NCBI GenBank assembly: GCA_045538835.1
Contig: JAZQEF010000002.1
Span: forward strand, 1-64,000
Length of the DNA stretch: 64,000 nucleotides
Direction of reading: 5' to 3'
Source of the DNA: RGIG6165 sp045538835
GTDB lineage: Bacteria; Bacillota; Clostridia; Oscillospirales; Feifaniaceae
Under the pieces are notes generated by a model. It saw nothing but the letters and a program-made list of their open reading frames with translations. It was not told the origin of the DNA and did not search any database. A program made the translations under genes and the position numbers. This document shows, in pieces, positions 27,155-35,597 of this stretch (positions are counted from its first letter, which is position 1; every line of letters begins with the position of its first letter).

Positions 27155-29011
27155 TTATACATCCATAATTATCGGAATTATCATCGGCGAGCGCTTTGTC
27201 TTTGCATAAACATAAGTGCCCAGCGCGTCCTTAATATCATTCTTGATGGCTGCCCAGTCGTGATTGAAATTTTCCTCATACTTTTCAAGCAAATTTTCAA
27301 TCACTTTTTTTGCGCCGTCCATAAGATCTTCACTCTCACGTACATACACAAAACCTCTGGACACTATATCAGGTCCCGATACGACAAGACCTGCAGTCGA
27401 ATCTATCGAAACCACAACAACTATAAGTCCGTCCTCCGACAGACGCTTTCTGTCACGGAGAACTATGTTGCCGACATCGCCGACACCGCTTCCGTCCACA
27501 AGCGTTATTCCTGCCTGCACTTTACCTGTTATCTTTGCAGTATTTCTCGTAAATTCAAGAACACTGCCGTTTTCAAGCATCATAATATGCTCATTGTCAT
27601 AGCCTATCTGTTTTGCAAGTCCGGCATGCTTTGCCGTCTGTCTGACTTCACCGTGTATCGGAACGAAGAATTTCGGCTTTGTCAGTGCTATCATAATCTT
27701 AAGTTCCTCCTGACAGGCATGTCCCGAAACATGTATGTCACGCAGACGTTCGTACACCACTTCAGCCCCATGCTCAAGAAGTTCATTTATGACTTTGGAT
27801 ACGGTTTTTTCGTTGCCCGGAATGGGTGTTGCCGATATTATGACCATATCATTCGGACCGATGTCTACTTTTTTATGGTCGTCGTGAGCCATTCTTGCAA
27901 GTGCGCTCATAGGCTCACCCTGACTGCCCGTGGTTATAAGCACAAGTTTGTCATCGGCATAGTTTTTGATATTTGCAAGGTCAATAAGTGTATTCTGCGG
28001 AACTTCCATTACACCCAGATCAATAGCCGTCTTTATATTAGAGAGCATACTGCGCCCTGAAACAGCAACCTTTCTGCCATGTGCCGCCGCCGCATCCATT
28101 ATCTGTTGCAGACGATGGATATTTGAAGCAAATGTCGCAATAATAATACGCTTGTGTGTACCTTTAAAAAGCATATTGAAGGTCTCACCGACTATTCTCT
28201 CACTTGAGGTAAAGCCCTGTCGCTCTGCGTTCGTACTGTCCGAGAAAAGAGCAAGTACACCCTCTTTACCGAGTTCGCCAAGTCTGCCGAGGTCTATCAT
28301 TTCTGTGTGTATGGGAGTCGAGTCTATCTTAAAGTCTCCCGTAAACAGAAGTAAACCCGCAGGAGTGGTTATCGCCAATGCCACAGAGCCCGGAATCGAG
28401 TGATTTGTGTGTATAAACTCAATTTTAAAGCAACCTATTTTTATTGTTGAACCTGCAGTTACAACATTAAGTTTTGCCTTTTTTGCAAGTTTATGTTCTT
28501 CAAGTTTATTCCTTACAAAACCTATGGTGAGATCCGTGCCGTAGATCGGCACATTTACCTTTTTAAGCACAAAAGGAATGCCGCCTATATGGTCCTCATG
28601 ACCGTGTGTTAAAACGATACCTTTAAACTTTTCAAAGTTCTTTTCAATATAGGTGTAATCTGGTATAACATAGTCGACCCCCGGCATATCTCCGTCGGGA
28701 AAACTCATTCCCGCATCGACACATATCATATCATCACCGTATTCAATAACGGTCATATTCTTTCCGACTTCACCGAGACCGCCCAGGGGAATAACTTTAA
28801 GATTGTATGGGAGTTTCTCCTCCTGAGCGGGTTTTTTTGGCGCACTCTTTCTCTTTTTGGGCGCCGACTGTTTTTTTACGGGTTTTTTCGCAGTTTCTTT
28901 TACATTCTGCGGTGTCTTTTTCTTTTTATCTGTCATTTTCTTAGGTTCTTCAACAGACTTTTTTTTCGGTCTGTAATAGTGTTTTTTCGTTTTTTTTGTT
29001 TCTTCTGCCAT
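27155..29011 (-). CDS. rnj: Ribonuclease J with a Lys-rich N-terminal extension
   Basis: An mRNA-decay and rRNA-maturation nuclease of the metallo-beta-lactamase/beta-CASP group. 618 residues from the ATG at 29011, chosen because AAAGGAGG lies just before it; the in-frame ATG at 29026 lies upstream of that site. Residues 1-70 are a basic Lys/Pro/Ala tail, not part of the usual enzyme. The catalytic core starts near LKVIPLGGLGEVGKN, with the zinc motif LTHGHEDHIGG, then TGSQGEPMSALARMA and HVSGHACQEEL. The leader is long and structured. The C-terminal arm ends shortly before the shared terminator. Confidence 0.95.
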   Translation of the reverse strand: MAEETKKTKKHYYRPKKKSVEEPKKMTDKKKKTPQNVKETAKKPVKKQSAPKKRKSAPKKPAQEEKLPYNLKVIPLGGLGEVGKNMTVIEYGDDMICVDAGMSFPDGDMPGVDYVIPDYTYIEKNFEKFKGIVLTHGHEDHIGGIPFVLKKVNVPIYGTDLTIGFVRNKLEEHKLAKKAKLNVVTAGSTIKIGCFKIEFIHTNHSIPGSVALAITTPAGLLLFTGDFKIDSTPIHTEMIDLGRLGELGKEGVLALFSDSTNAERQGFTSSERIVGETFNMLFKGTHKRIIIATFASNIHRLQQIMDAAAAHGRKVAVSGRSMLSNIKTAIDLGVMEVPQNTLIDLANIKNYADDKLVLITTGSQGEPMSALARMAHDDHKKVDIGPNDMVIISATPIPGNEKTVSKVINELLEHGAEVVYERLRDIHVSGHACQEELKIMIALTKPKFFVPIHGEVRQTAKHAGLAKQIGYDNEHIMMLENGSVLEFTRNTAKITGKVQAGITLVDGSGVGDVGNIVLRDRKRLSEDGLIVVVVSIDSTAGLVVSGPDIVSRGFVYVRESEDLMDGAKKVIENLLEKYEENFNHDWAAIKNDIKDALGTYVYAKTKRSPMIIPIIMDV

Positions 29012-29027
29012 ATTTCCTCCTTTCATA

Positions 29028-29100
29028 TTCTGTTAAGCAGTTGCATCAGCATACGAAGTCGTTTTTTGTTCGAGCCTAATGACGCAACTACTTAACAGAA
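29028..29100 (-). promoter_or_regulatory. Long hairpin in the RNase J leader next to the ribosome site
   Basis: A 17-bp inverted repeat with one mismatch (29028-29044 against 29084-29100, TTCTGTTAAG... against ...CTTAACAGAA) encloses a 39-nt loop. On the minus transcript it ends only a few bases before AAAGGAGG of rnj. A second hairpin, ACCGTGT/ACACGGT (29171-29194), lies further upstream in the same leader. This looks like a control structure for translation or for decay by RNase J itself, which is inference. Confidence 0.55.
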
Positions 29101-29216
29101 TCACACAGCAAAACAAGAGGGAACGCTTCTCGCCCCTCAAAAATATTAAAGTTTTACGTACATATATATCACCGTGTGTGAGTGGTTACACGGTATCTAT
29201 CAAAATAATCCAATTA

Positions 29217-29245
29217 ATTATACATTAAATTAATGCTTATGTCAA
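29217..29245 (-). promoter_or_regulatory. Perfect consensus promoter of rnj
   Basis: On the minus strand TTGACA (29245-29240), a 17-bp spacer, TATAAT (29222-29217). Both boxes match consensus fully. Transcription from about 29210 gives a leader of about 200 nt. Confidence 0.85.
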
Positions 29246-29249
29246 ATTT

Positions 29250-30419
29250 TCACTCATCTGCATTTTCGGCAAGTCGGTATATCTCATTTTTATAAAAACA
29301 GCAGAGTTCATCAGCAGACTCCTCATCATACGCCTCCACCATAAGCCGCAGACCGCCCGTTACACACGGCAACACCCTCACTCTTGCCGCATTTCCTATC
29401 CTGCCTGAAAGACGCCTTATCACATAATCCTTTCGCGAAGACGGTATCCATATATTCTGTACCTTTGTCACTCCGCAGGGAATGTTCTCTTTTGCCTCTA
29501 AAAGTTCTATATTTTTTTCTTTCAGATATCCGCATATCTGTACTGCCGCCATGATTGCATCAAAGTGAAGTGCGTTTTCGGCGGCACACTTTCTTGCATA
29601 AGTGTCATCGGCGTGCGCTATGTCGTACACCTTAGAATATTCTATTCCGTAAAGATCACATAAACTGTCGCAAAATGTGGGATAGAGATAAGAATACGCC
29701 ATTTTATTTACACCGTTTTCCGCCGCAGTTCTGATAAGAAGAGCGCCAAGTTCATTTTTTGTTATCGGGCGCATTTTTTCATCCTTCCCCCAAAGACAAT
29801 GTCCCTCTCTGTCGGCGCACAGCGTTATATGTCCGAGCGCAGGTGCTGATAAAAGTTTTGCTCCGCACCTTTCAAACACCTCTTTGGCACAGGCGGACAG
29901 ATAAATGTTGGCACAGTCAAAATGAAGCGATATTCCGCTCAAATCAAATGATGCAATATCATCTGTGTACTCTGACACATCGCATCTTACGGCATTCTCA
30001 GTAGGAATATCTGCAGCAACAACTCCGTCGGGTAACATACCGTGAAGTTTTTTGAGTTCGTTATAACTTTCAAATGACACCTTAAGACCGTACCTGTCAT
30101 AGAAATATATGCCGCAGGTACCATCTCTCAAGTTAAGCATAATGCCGCCGTCAAGTTTGTTTTTCCTGATACAGTGCGAGAGAAGCGCACCGAAACCCAT
30201 ACCGAGATCAAGTGCCTGCGCACCTGTCTTTGTTATCCCGGATATAACGGCACTTTTTGCGGCAGCAAGACTTCTCTCATCAGCCATAACACCTATATTA
30301 CCCTTGAAGTGGAGCGCGGCAGCTGCACCGATTCTGACCGCTTCGCAAGCATCAAATTTCAAAAGTTTTATACGCGCCTTTTCCCCGTCAAATATGACAC
30401 GCGATGTTCTCTCGCCCAT
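29250..30419 (-). CDS. Degenerate alpha-phosphohexomutase homologue, probably non-catalytic as a mutase
   Basis: 389 residues from the ATG at 30419, which follows AGGTGAGG. The order of elements resembles phosphohexomutases. There is a domain-1-like GVMADERSLAAAKSAVISGI...LDLGMGFGALLSHCIRKNKLDGGIML, a domain-2-like CADREGHCLWGKDEKM, and a domain-4-like GGLRLMVEAYDEESADELC. However, the phosphoserine loop TASHNP is replaced by a segment around LNLRDGTCG, and the metal loop DxDxDR is reduced to ADREG. Mutase chemistry is therefore unlikely; a regulatory or binding role is inference. The frame is open and the spacing is clean, so it is a maintained gene rather than a decaying one. Confidence 0.6.
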   Translation of the reverse strand: MGERTSRVIFDGEKARIKLLKFDACEAVRIGAAAALHFKGNIGVMADERSLAAAKSAVISGITKTGAQALDLGMGFGALLSHCIRKNKLDGGIMLNLRDGTCGIYFYDRYGLKVSFESYNELKKLHGMLPDGVVAADIPTENAVRCDVSEYTDDIASFDLSGISLHFDCANIYLSACAKEVFERCGAKLLSAPALGHITLCADREGHCLWGKDEKMRPITKNELGALLIRTAAENGVNKMAYSYLYPTFCDSLCDLYGIEYSKVYDIAHADDTYARKCAAENALHFDAIMAAVQICGYLKEKNIELLEAKENIPCGVTKVQNIWIPSSRKDYVIRRLSGRIGNAARVRVLPCVTGGLRLMVEAYDEESADELCCFYKNEIYRLAENADE

Positions 30420-30467
30420 AATCCTCACCTCAAGATTAGTCTTACCCCAAAATAAGGAATTACACAT

Positions 30468-30500
30468 AAAAAATGCTTGCATTTTAAGCAAGCATTTTTT
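30468..30500 (-). terminator. Terminator after the YhfC-like gene
   Basis: AAAAAATGCTTGC (30468-30480), 7-nt loop, GCAAGCATTTTTT (30488-30500): a 13-bp perfect stem directly after the stop at 30502 on the minus strand. Confidence 0.9.
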
Positions 30501-30501
30501 G

Positions 30502-31308
30502 TTATTTTTTCTTTTTCTCTACCCGTCTTGAAAGAGGCGCGTGATAGTCGCCCTCTTTATTGAATTCAAGTTTGAGTCCGTACTTATCCTTAGACCATCT
30601 GCAAAGGACGAGTGCAACAACGATATACACAACATATGTCACAATCTTTGTCCAACCCAGCAGACCGAGAGTGTCCTGCAAAGTGAGAAGTCCTCCCGTA
30701 ATAAGCCAGCCGCCTGCCGCATAGTAAGCATACTTTTTCTCGCCCCTGACCGCATGGCCTATGACAGATGCAAGCGCAACATATACTGCTATCATCACTA
30801 TCGGATATAAAACACCTGCAACACTCTCAAGCAGCGTCATGTTTTCTATGATATTCACTTCTGATTTAAACATTTCAATATTTTTTTCAGTAATACTGCC
30901 CTCATTCATGAGCGTTGCAACCGAAATGGTTGTTATCGATGTGAGGAGTTCTTTCAGAATGTTTCCCATTGCAAAACCCACACCTGCGCCGTAGAATACC
31001 GCATATGTATGTCTTTTTAGATATACGTGCATAAAATATTTAAGTGCCGATACCTGAACCGCAACACTTACGATGAGTTTTACAAAATTAAATACCGTAT
31101 TACCTGCATTGCCGAGTCCCACCATAACAAGCAACGTCATAATTATATCCGTCACATAGTATGTGGAAATAAATGCCACAAGACCGACCACATAGGACCT
31201 GATACCAACCTTGCCGAGTGCGGACACAAGCGCAACAGCAACAAGTACGGCAATTACCGACAGTGCCATAGAGACATAGTTTAAAGGAATAACAAACGAA
31301 GGAACCAT
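30502..31308 (-). CDS. Polytopic membrane protein, YhfC-like
   Basis: 268 residues with about seven hydrophobic spans and a Lys-rich cytoplasmic C-terminus. The layout recalls the YhfC family of putative intramembrane proteases: an N-terminal pair of spans, a central YGAGVGFAMGN glycine motif in the third quarter, then further spans including a polar GHAVRG. In that family I expect a GHG..E-type motif at the glycine segment. Here the His and Glu positions are hydrophobic or neutral, so protease activity is doubtful. GAGGATA precedes the ATG. A TTGTAT-17-TACAAT promoter lies upstream, divergent from serC. The family call is tentative. Confidence 0.6.
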   Translation of the reverse strand: MVPSFVIPLNYVSMALSVIAVLVAVALVSALGKVGIRSYVVGLVAFISTYYVTDIIMTLLVMVGLGNAGNTVFNFVKLIVSVAVQVSALKYFMHVYLKRHTYAVFYGAGVGFAMGNILKELLTSITTISVATLMNEGSITEKNIEMFKSEVNIIENMTLLESVAGVLYPIVMIAVYVALASVIGHAVRGEKKYAYYAAGGWLITGGLLTLQDTLGLLGWTKIVTYVVYIVVALVLCRWSKDKYGLKLEFNKEGDYHAPLSRRVEKKKK

Positions 31309-31340
31309 ATTTTATCCTCATAATAAAAAGTATTTTATTT

Positions 31341-31369
31341 ATTGTAGCACAAAACTCATTAAAATACAA
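31341..31369 (-). promoter_or_regulatory. Promoter of the YhfC-like gene
   Basis: Minus strand: TTGTAT (31369-31364), 17 bp, TACAAT (31346-31341), with TG one base before the -10 (extended -10). Confidence 0.6.
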
Positions 31370-31378
31370 AATTTATTA

Positions 31379-31407
31379 TTGACTAAGGGGCAAAAAAAGA
31401 TTATTCT
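31379..31407 (+). promoter_or_regulatory. Promoter of the serC operon
   Basis: TTGACT (31379-31384), 17-bp spacer, TATTCT (31402-31407), about 40 bp before serC. Confidence 0.6.
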
Positions 31408-31449
31408 ATTAATTATTAATATACAAATTTGAAAAGAGGTTACTGACAA

Positions 31450-32529
31450 ATGGAAAGAGTATACAACTTTGCTGCCGGTCCGTCTATGTTGCCGCTTGAG
31501 GTTCTTGAAGAAGCACAGCGTGACCTTCTCAATTACAAAAGCAGCGGAATGAGCGTTATGGAAATGAGCCATCGTTCCAAGCAATATCAGGCTATTTTCG
31601 ACGAGACAGAAGCTACTCTTCGCCGTATCATGAATATAAGCGATGACTATGCCGTTATGTTTTTACAGGGCGGCGCATCACTCCAGTTTTCTATGATCCC
31701 GATGAATCTTATGCCCAAGGGCGGCACTGCAAACTACTGTGAAACAGGTATTTTTGCAAAGAAGTCGGCTGCAGAAGCAAAAAAATGGGGCAATGTTATA
31801 ACCATAACATCAGGTAAAGAAAACAACTATTCTACTATCCCCGAACTTAACGACAGTATCGTTACAGATGATGCTTCATATGTTCACATCACACAGAACA
31901 ACACTATCTTCGGTACTACATACCACCACACACCCGATATAAAGAAGTGTCCCCTTGTTGCTGATATGTCATCCGTAATTTTAGGCGAAGAATTTGATGT
32001 GAGCAAATACGGTCTTATCTATGCAGGCGCGCAAAAGAATATGGGCCCTGCAGGCATGACTCTCGTTATCGCAAAGAAAGAACTTCTCGGCAAAGCCCCC
32101 GAAGACACCCCTTCAATGCTCAACTATCAGCTTATGGCTGATAACGGCTCCATGTATAACACTCCCCCCTGCTGGGCTATCTATATGGCAGGCCTTGTTT
32201 ACAAGTGGGTTGAAAAATCAGGCGGTGTCAAGGAACTCGAAAAGAGAAACAAGGAAAAGTCGGCGCTTCTCTACGATGCTATTGACTCTTCAAAGTTGTT
32301 TACTGCTCCTGCAACACCCGAAAGCCGTTCTTATATGAATGTCACTTTCACACTTCCGACAGACGAACTTACTGCAGAATTCCTCGACTTCGTCAAAGAC
32401 AGAAATATGACAAATCTCAAAGGACACAGAGCAGTCGGCGGTATGAGGGCATCTATCTACAACGCTATGCCCATCGAGGGTGTAAACGAACTCGTAAAAG
32501 CAATTAAAGAATTTGAGGCGAAAAAATAA
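31450..32529 (+). CDS. serC: Phosphoserine aminotransferase SerC
   Basis: Converts 3-phosphohydroxypyruvate and glutamate to phosphoserine and 2-oxoglutarate, using PLP. 359 residues, the normal length. It begins with the family start MERVYNFAAGPSMLP; the PLP lysine is Lys196 in YAGAQKNMGPAGMT, and the C-terminus has LKGHRAVGGMRASIYNAMP. AAAGAGG lies upstream of the ATG. Its stop overlaps the serA start (TAATG), so the two steps are translated together. Confidence 0.97.
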   Translation: MERVYNFAAGPSMLPLEVLEEAQRDLLNYKSSGMSVMEMSHRSKQYQAIFDETEATLRRIMNISDDYAVMFLQGGASLQFSMIPMNLMPKGGTANYCETGIFAKKSAAEAKKWGNVITITSGKENNYSTIPELNDSIVTDDASYVHITQNNTIFGTTYHHTPDIKKCPLVADMSSVILGEEFDVSKYGLIYAGAQKNMGPAGMTLVIAKKELLGKAPEDTPSMLNYQLMADNGSMYNTPPCWAIYMAGLVYKWVEKSGGVKELEKRNKEKSALLYDAIDSSKLFTAPATPESRSYMNVTFTLPTDELTAEFLDFVKDRNMTNLKGHRAVGGMRASIYNAMPIEGVNELVKAIKEFEAKK

Positions 32530-33638
32530 TGTTTAATATAAAAACACTCAACAACATTTCCGATATAATATATGAAGCGCTTCCGGCAGATGCCTTCAAG
32601 GTGGGGGACGATATTGAAAATCCCGATGCTATTCTCGTGCGCAGCGCAGATATGCATGATATGGCGCTTTCGACAAATCTTCTTGCCGTTGCAAGAGCAG
32701 GCGCAGGCACAAACAATATCCCCTGCGATGTGTGCGCAGATCAGGGTATCGTTGTCTTCAACACACCCGGCGCAAATGCGAATGCAGTTAAAGAACTTGT
32801 TATCTGCGGTATGCTTCTCTCCTGCAGACGTGTCCTTGCAGGCGAAAGCTGGGTAAGAGGCCTTAAGGCTGACGGTCAGACAGGTATTGAAAAACTTGCC
32901 GAAAAAGGCAAAAACCAGTTTGTCGGTCCCGAAGTTAAAGGCAAGACACTTGGTATTATCGGTCTTGGCGCTATCGGCAGACTTGTGGCACAGACCGCTG
33001 TATCGCTTGGTATGACCGTTGTCGGTTACGACCCGTATTTTAAAGGTGACCTTGAAAACGTTACTGTTACAGACGATTTAAATAATCTTTACGAGGTGTC
33101 AAACTTCATTTCCCTGCACGTTCCACTTAATGACGGTACAAAGGGTATGATAAATGCCGAAACAATAGCAAAGCTTCCCAAAGGCGCTGTTATTCTTAAC
33201 TTTGCAAGAGGCGGTCTTGTAAATGATGATGCTATCAAGGCAAGTCTTGCTGACGGTTCACTCCGTTCCTATGTGACAGACTTTGCTTCCGATGAACTTG
33301 TCGGAATCGACGGCGTTATCGCTTTCCCCCATCTCGGTGCTTCAACTCCCGAGAGTGAGGAAAACTGTGCAGTTATGGCCTCACAGGAACTTTATGAATT
33401 CCTTGTAAACGGCAATATCATAAACTCAGTAAATATGCCCTCTCTTTCTGCAGAAAGAAAAGCAGGCAGCAGAATTACCGTCATTACAAAAGAAGGCACA
33501 GCAGTCGATTTTGACGGCGCCGCAGCAGTAAACTCTGCTACAAGGGGCGGTTATACATATACCGTAGCAGATTTTGACGGTGTGGCTGATGAATCTGCCG
33601 TCAAAGCAGAAAATGCGCTCAGAATAAGAGTTCTCTAA
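32529..33638 (+). CDS. serA: D-3-phosphoglycerate dehydrogenase SerA, short form
   Basis: Oxidises 3-phosphoglycerate with NAD+, the first step of serine synthesis. 369 residues. It has substrate-domain VARAGAGTNNIP, Rossmann motif LGIIGLGAIGRLVAQ, catalytic Arg in LNFARGGLVNDDAI, and the Glu/His pair region ending AFPHLGASTPESEENC. The C-terminal about 80 residues are a short, ACT-like remainder rather than the long regulatory domains of large SerA forms. Overlaps serC by one base (TAATG). Confidence 0.95.
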   Translation: MFNIKTLNNISDIIYEALPADAFKVGDDIENPDAILVRSADMHDMALSTNLLAVARAGAGTNNIPCDVCADQGIVVFNTPGANANAVKELVICGMLLSCRRVLAGESWVRGLKADGQTGIEKLAEKGKNQFVGPEVKGKTLGIIGLGAIGRLVAQTAVSLGMTVVGYDPYFKGDLENVTVTDDLNNLYEVSNFISLHVPLNDGTKGMINAETIAKLPKGAVILNFARGGLVNDDAIKASLADGSLRSYVTDFASDELVGIDGVIAFPHLGASTPESEENCAVMASQELYEFLVNGNIINSVNMPSLSAERKAGSRITVITKEGTAVDFDGAAAVNSATRGGYTYTVADFDGVADESAVKAENALRIRVL

Positions 33639-33645
33639 AATAGCC

Positions 33646-33671
33646 AAACCTCCTCATTATTGGGGAGGTTT
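33646..33671 (+). terminator. Weak hairpin between serA and the DUF1015 gene
   Basis: AAACCTCC (33646-33653) pairs with GGAGGTTT (33664-33671). The T run after it is broken (TTTAATTA), so it may only reduce readthrough or protect mRNA ends. Confidence 0.45.
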
Positions 33672-33688
33672 AATTATAGGAGCGGATT

Positions 33689-34840
33689 ATGAATATAACA
33701 GAAAAACTCAAAAATCTTGCAATAGAAATTCCCGAAATATACCTTCCTGCCGAAAATGTTGATCTTACAAAGTTTTCGGTCATAGCGTGTGACCAGTATA
33801 CTTCACGTCCGGAGTATTGGGAGAAAGTTGAAGAAGAAGTCGGCTTAAATCCCTCTTCTCTGAATATGATGCTTCCCGAAATATATCTCGACAGAAACAA
33901 TGACGCTACGAAGGCGAAAATAAATGGCACGATGCGCGAGTATGTCGCTAACGGCACGCTTATAAGCATCGGAAAATGCTTTGTATATGTAAAAAGACAT
34001 CTTGAGAGCGGTGTGAGACACGGTCTTGTTCTTGCGCTTGACCTTGAACAGTATGATTATCACAGCGGCTCAGACAGTATGATTCGCGCAACAGAAAAAA
34101 CCGTTGAAAGCCGTCTGCCCGCGAGAATTGAGATTCGCAGAAACGCACCTCTTGAAATGCCGCACATTCTCGTACTTATAAACGATGCAAAGAAAAAACT
34201 GTTCTCATACATCGACTCGCTTACTCTTCCTGTGCTATATGATTTTAATCTTATGCAAAACGGCGGTAGGATAGAGGGTTATAAAATCGATAATGAAAAT
34301 ATATATTCTGCCATTGCCGACATTCTTGAAGAGATAAAAAATGACGGCGGCGACAATTTTCTATATGCTGTGGGGGACGGTAACCATTCGCTTGCCTCTG
34401 CAAAATCGTTCTGGAATGAAATTAAAGTTTCGCTGAGTGACAGTGAAAAAGAAACTCATCCCGCAAGATATGCTCTCGTAGAAATCGAAAATATTTTTGA
34501 TGATGCGATGATATTTGAGCCGATACACAGAGTGGTATTCGGCACAGACAGGGCAACTCTTGAAAAAGAAGTTGACCTTAGCGGAGATGCGCAGGATATC
34601 GAACCGAGACTTGATGAGTGGTTATCAAAACACCCCGAGGCAAGCATTGATTACATTCACGGTAAGGAAGAAGCGCTTGAAATTGTAGAGAAAAACGGCG
34701 CTGCCGCCATCGTATTTGACAAATTTGAAAAGGCATCGCTTTTTGATACGGTGAGAAAAAACGGCTGTCTTGTCAGAAAGAGTTTTTCTATGGGCGCAGC
34801 CGACACAAAACGTTTTTACCTTGAATGCAGAAAAATATGA
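33689..34840 (+). CDS. DUF1015 family protein
   Basis: 383 residues with family landmarks: VIACDQYTSRPEYWEKVE near the start, MIRATEKTVESRLPARIEIR in the middle, and YAVGDGNHSLASAKSFW with the conserved GDGNHS motif. The family function is not established. DUF1015 genes commonly sit beside serA/serC in Clostridia and the same order is seen here, so a link to serine or phosphoserine metabolism is plausible but inferred. AGGAGCG precedes the ATG. The end overlaps birA (ATGA). Confidence 0.85.
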   Translation: MNITEKLKNLAIEIPEIYLPAENVDLTKFSVIACDQYTSRPEYWEKVEEEVGLNPSSLNMMLPEIYLDRNNDATKAKINGTMREYVANGTLISIGKCFVYVKRHLESGVRHGLVLALDLEQYDYHSGSDSMIRATEKTVESRLPARIEIRRNAPLEMPHILVLINDAKKKLFSYIDSLTLPVLYDFNLMQNGGRIEGYKIDNENIYSAIADILEEIKNDGGDNFLYAVGDGNHSLASAKSFWNEIKVSLSDSEKETHPARYALVEIENIFDDAMIFEPIHRVVFGTDRATLEKEVDLSGDAQDIEPRLDEWLSKHPEASIDYIHGKEEALEIVEKNGAAAIVFDKFEKASLFDTVRKNGCLVRKSFSMGAADTKRFYLECRKI

Positions 34841-35583
34841 AAAATTTTCCGTATAAAATCACGTTGCTTGACGAGACCGACTCGACAAACACCGATTTGA
34901 AAAATATCGCGTATACGGCAGATGAATTTACCGTAATTGCGGCGCGCTCGCAGCGTCAGGGCAGAGGCAGAATGGAGAGAAAATTTTTCTCTCCGAAAAA
35001 CTGCGGTTTCTATTTCAGCATATTTTTGAAACCCTCCTGTCCCCCAGATGAAGCGGTTTTCATCACTACTGCTGCCGCGGTGGCGGTATGTGATGCCATA
35101 AAAGATGTATGCGGCAAAGTGCCGTCTGTAAAATGGGTAAACGATGTCTTTATTGACGGCAAAAAAGTCTGCGGAATACTTACCGAATCGTCGTACAACG
35201 CCAAAGAGAATAAACTTGATTACGCTATTGTCGGCATCGGTCTTAATCTTACAATACCCAAAGGTGGCTATCCCGACGAAATCAAAGATATTGCAGGCGC
35301 TGTGTTTGATTCTCAGCCCGACAGGGATACGGAGTCAGCACTTATTACAAAAATACTTGATGGTTTTTACGATTATTATACGGGCAAAGAAAGCCACTTA
35401 CAGAAATACAAAAAACTGTGTTTTGTTATAGGTCAGAATGTGACTGTTTTCAAAGGCACTGCATCTTTTCCCGCAAGGGTTCTTGATATAGACGACAAAT
35501 GCCGTCTCATAATAGAAAAGGAAGATAATACAGTTGAGTACCTTGATTCAGGTGAAATAAGCATAAAAAAACAATCAGATTAG
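34837..35583 (+). CDS. birA: Biotin-[acetyl-CoA-carboxylase] ligase BirA, without the DNA-binding domain
   Basis: Attaches biotin to the carrier protein of biotin enzymes via biotinyl-AMP. 248 residues starting at the ATG that overlaps the previous stop (ATGA); an ATG 12 bp earlier is possible. Motifs are DSTNTDLK at the front, the adenylate loop SQRQGRGRMERKFFS, PSVKWVNDVFIDGKKVCGIL, and GIGLNLT. There is no N-terminal helix-turn-helix, so this is the non-repressor form. The last codons (KKQSD-stop) lie inside the terminator hairpin shared with ymdB, and the two stop codons overlap. Confidence 0.93.
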   Translation: MKNFPYKITLLDETDSTNTDLKNIAYTADEFTVIAARSQRQGRGRMERKFFSPKNCGFYFSIFLKPSCPPDEAVFITTAAAVAVCDAIKDVCGKVPSVKWVNDVFIDGKKVCGILTESSYNAKENKLDYAIVGIGLNLTIPKGGYPDEIKDIAGAVFDSQPDRDTESALITKILDGFYDYYTGKESHLQKYKKLCFVIGQNVTVFKGTASFPARVLDIDDKCRLIIEKEDNTVEYLDSGEISIKKQSD

Positions 35584-35597
35584 TCTGATTGTTTTTT
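35565..35597. terminator. Bidirectional terminator inside the 3' ends of birA and ymdB
   Basis: AAAAAACAATCAGA, TTAG-type loop, TCTGATTGTTTTTT. The hairpin contains the last codons and stop of birA (35581-35583) and, on the other strand, those of ymdB (35580-35582). Because it is palindromic, both proteins end in KKQSD. Confidence 0.9.

Noticed and set aside
27152..28060. 302-codon plus-strand frame opposite RNase J
   Set aside because: It starts inside the shared terminator and runs antisense to a confidently identified gene; no ribosome site.
29028..29100. 17-bp inverted repeat as ends of an insertion sequence
   Set aside because: The interior is only 39 bp with no gene, and it lies exactly in the rnj leader; a hairpin is the simpler reading.
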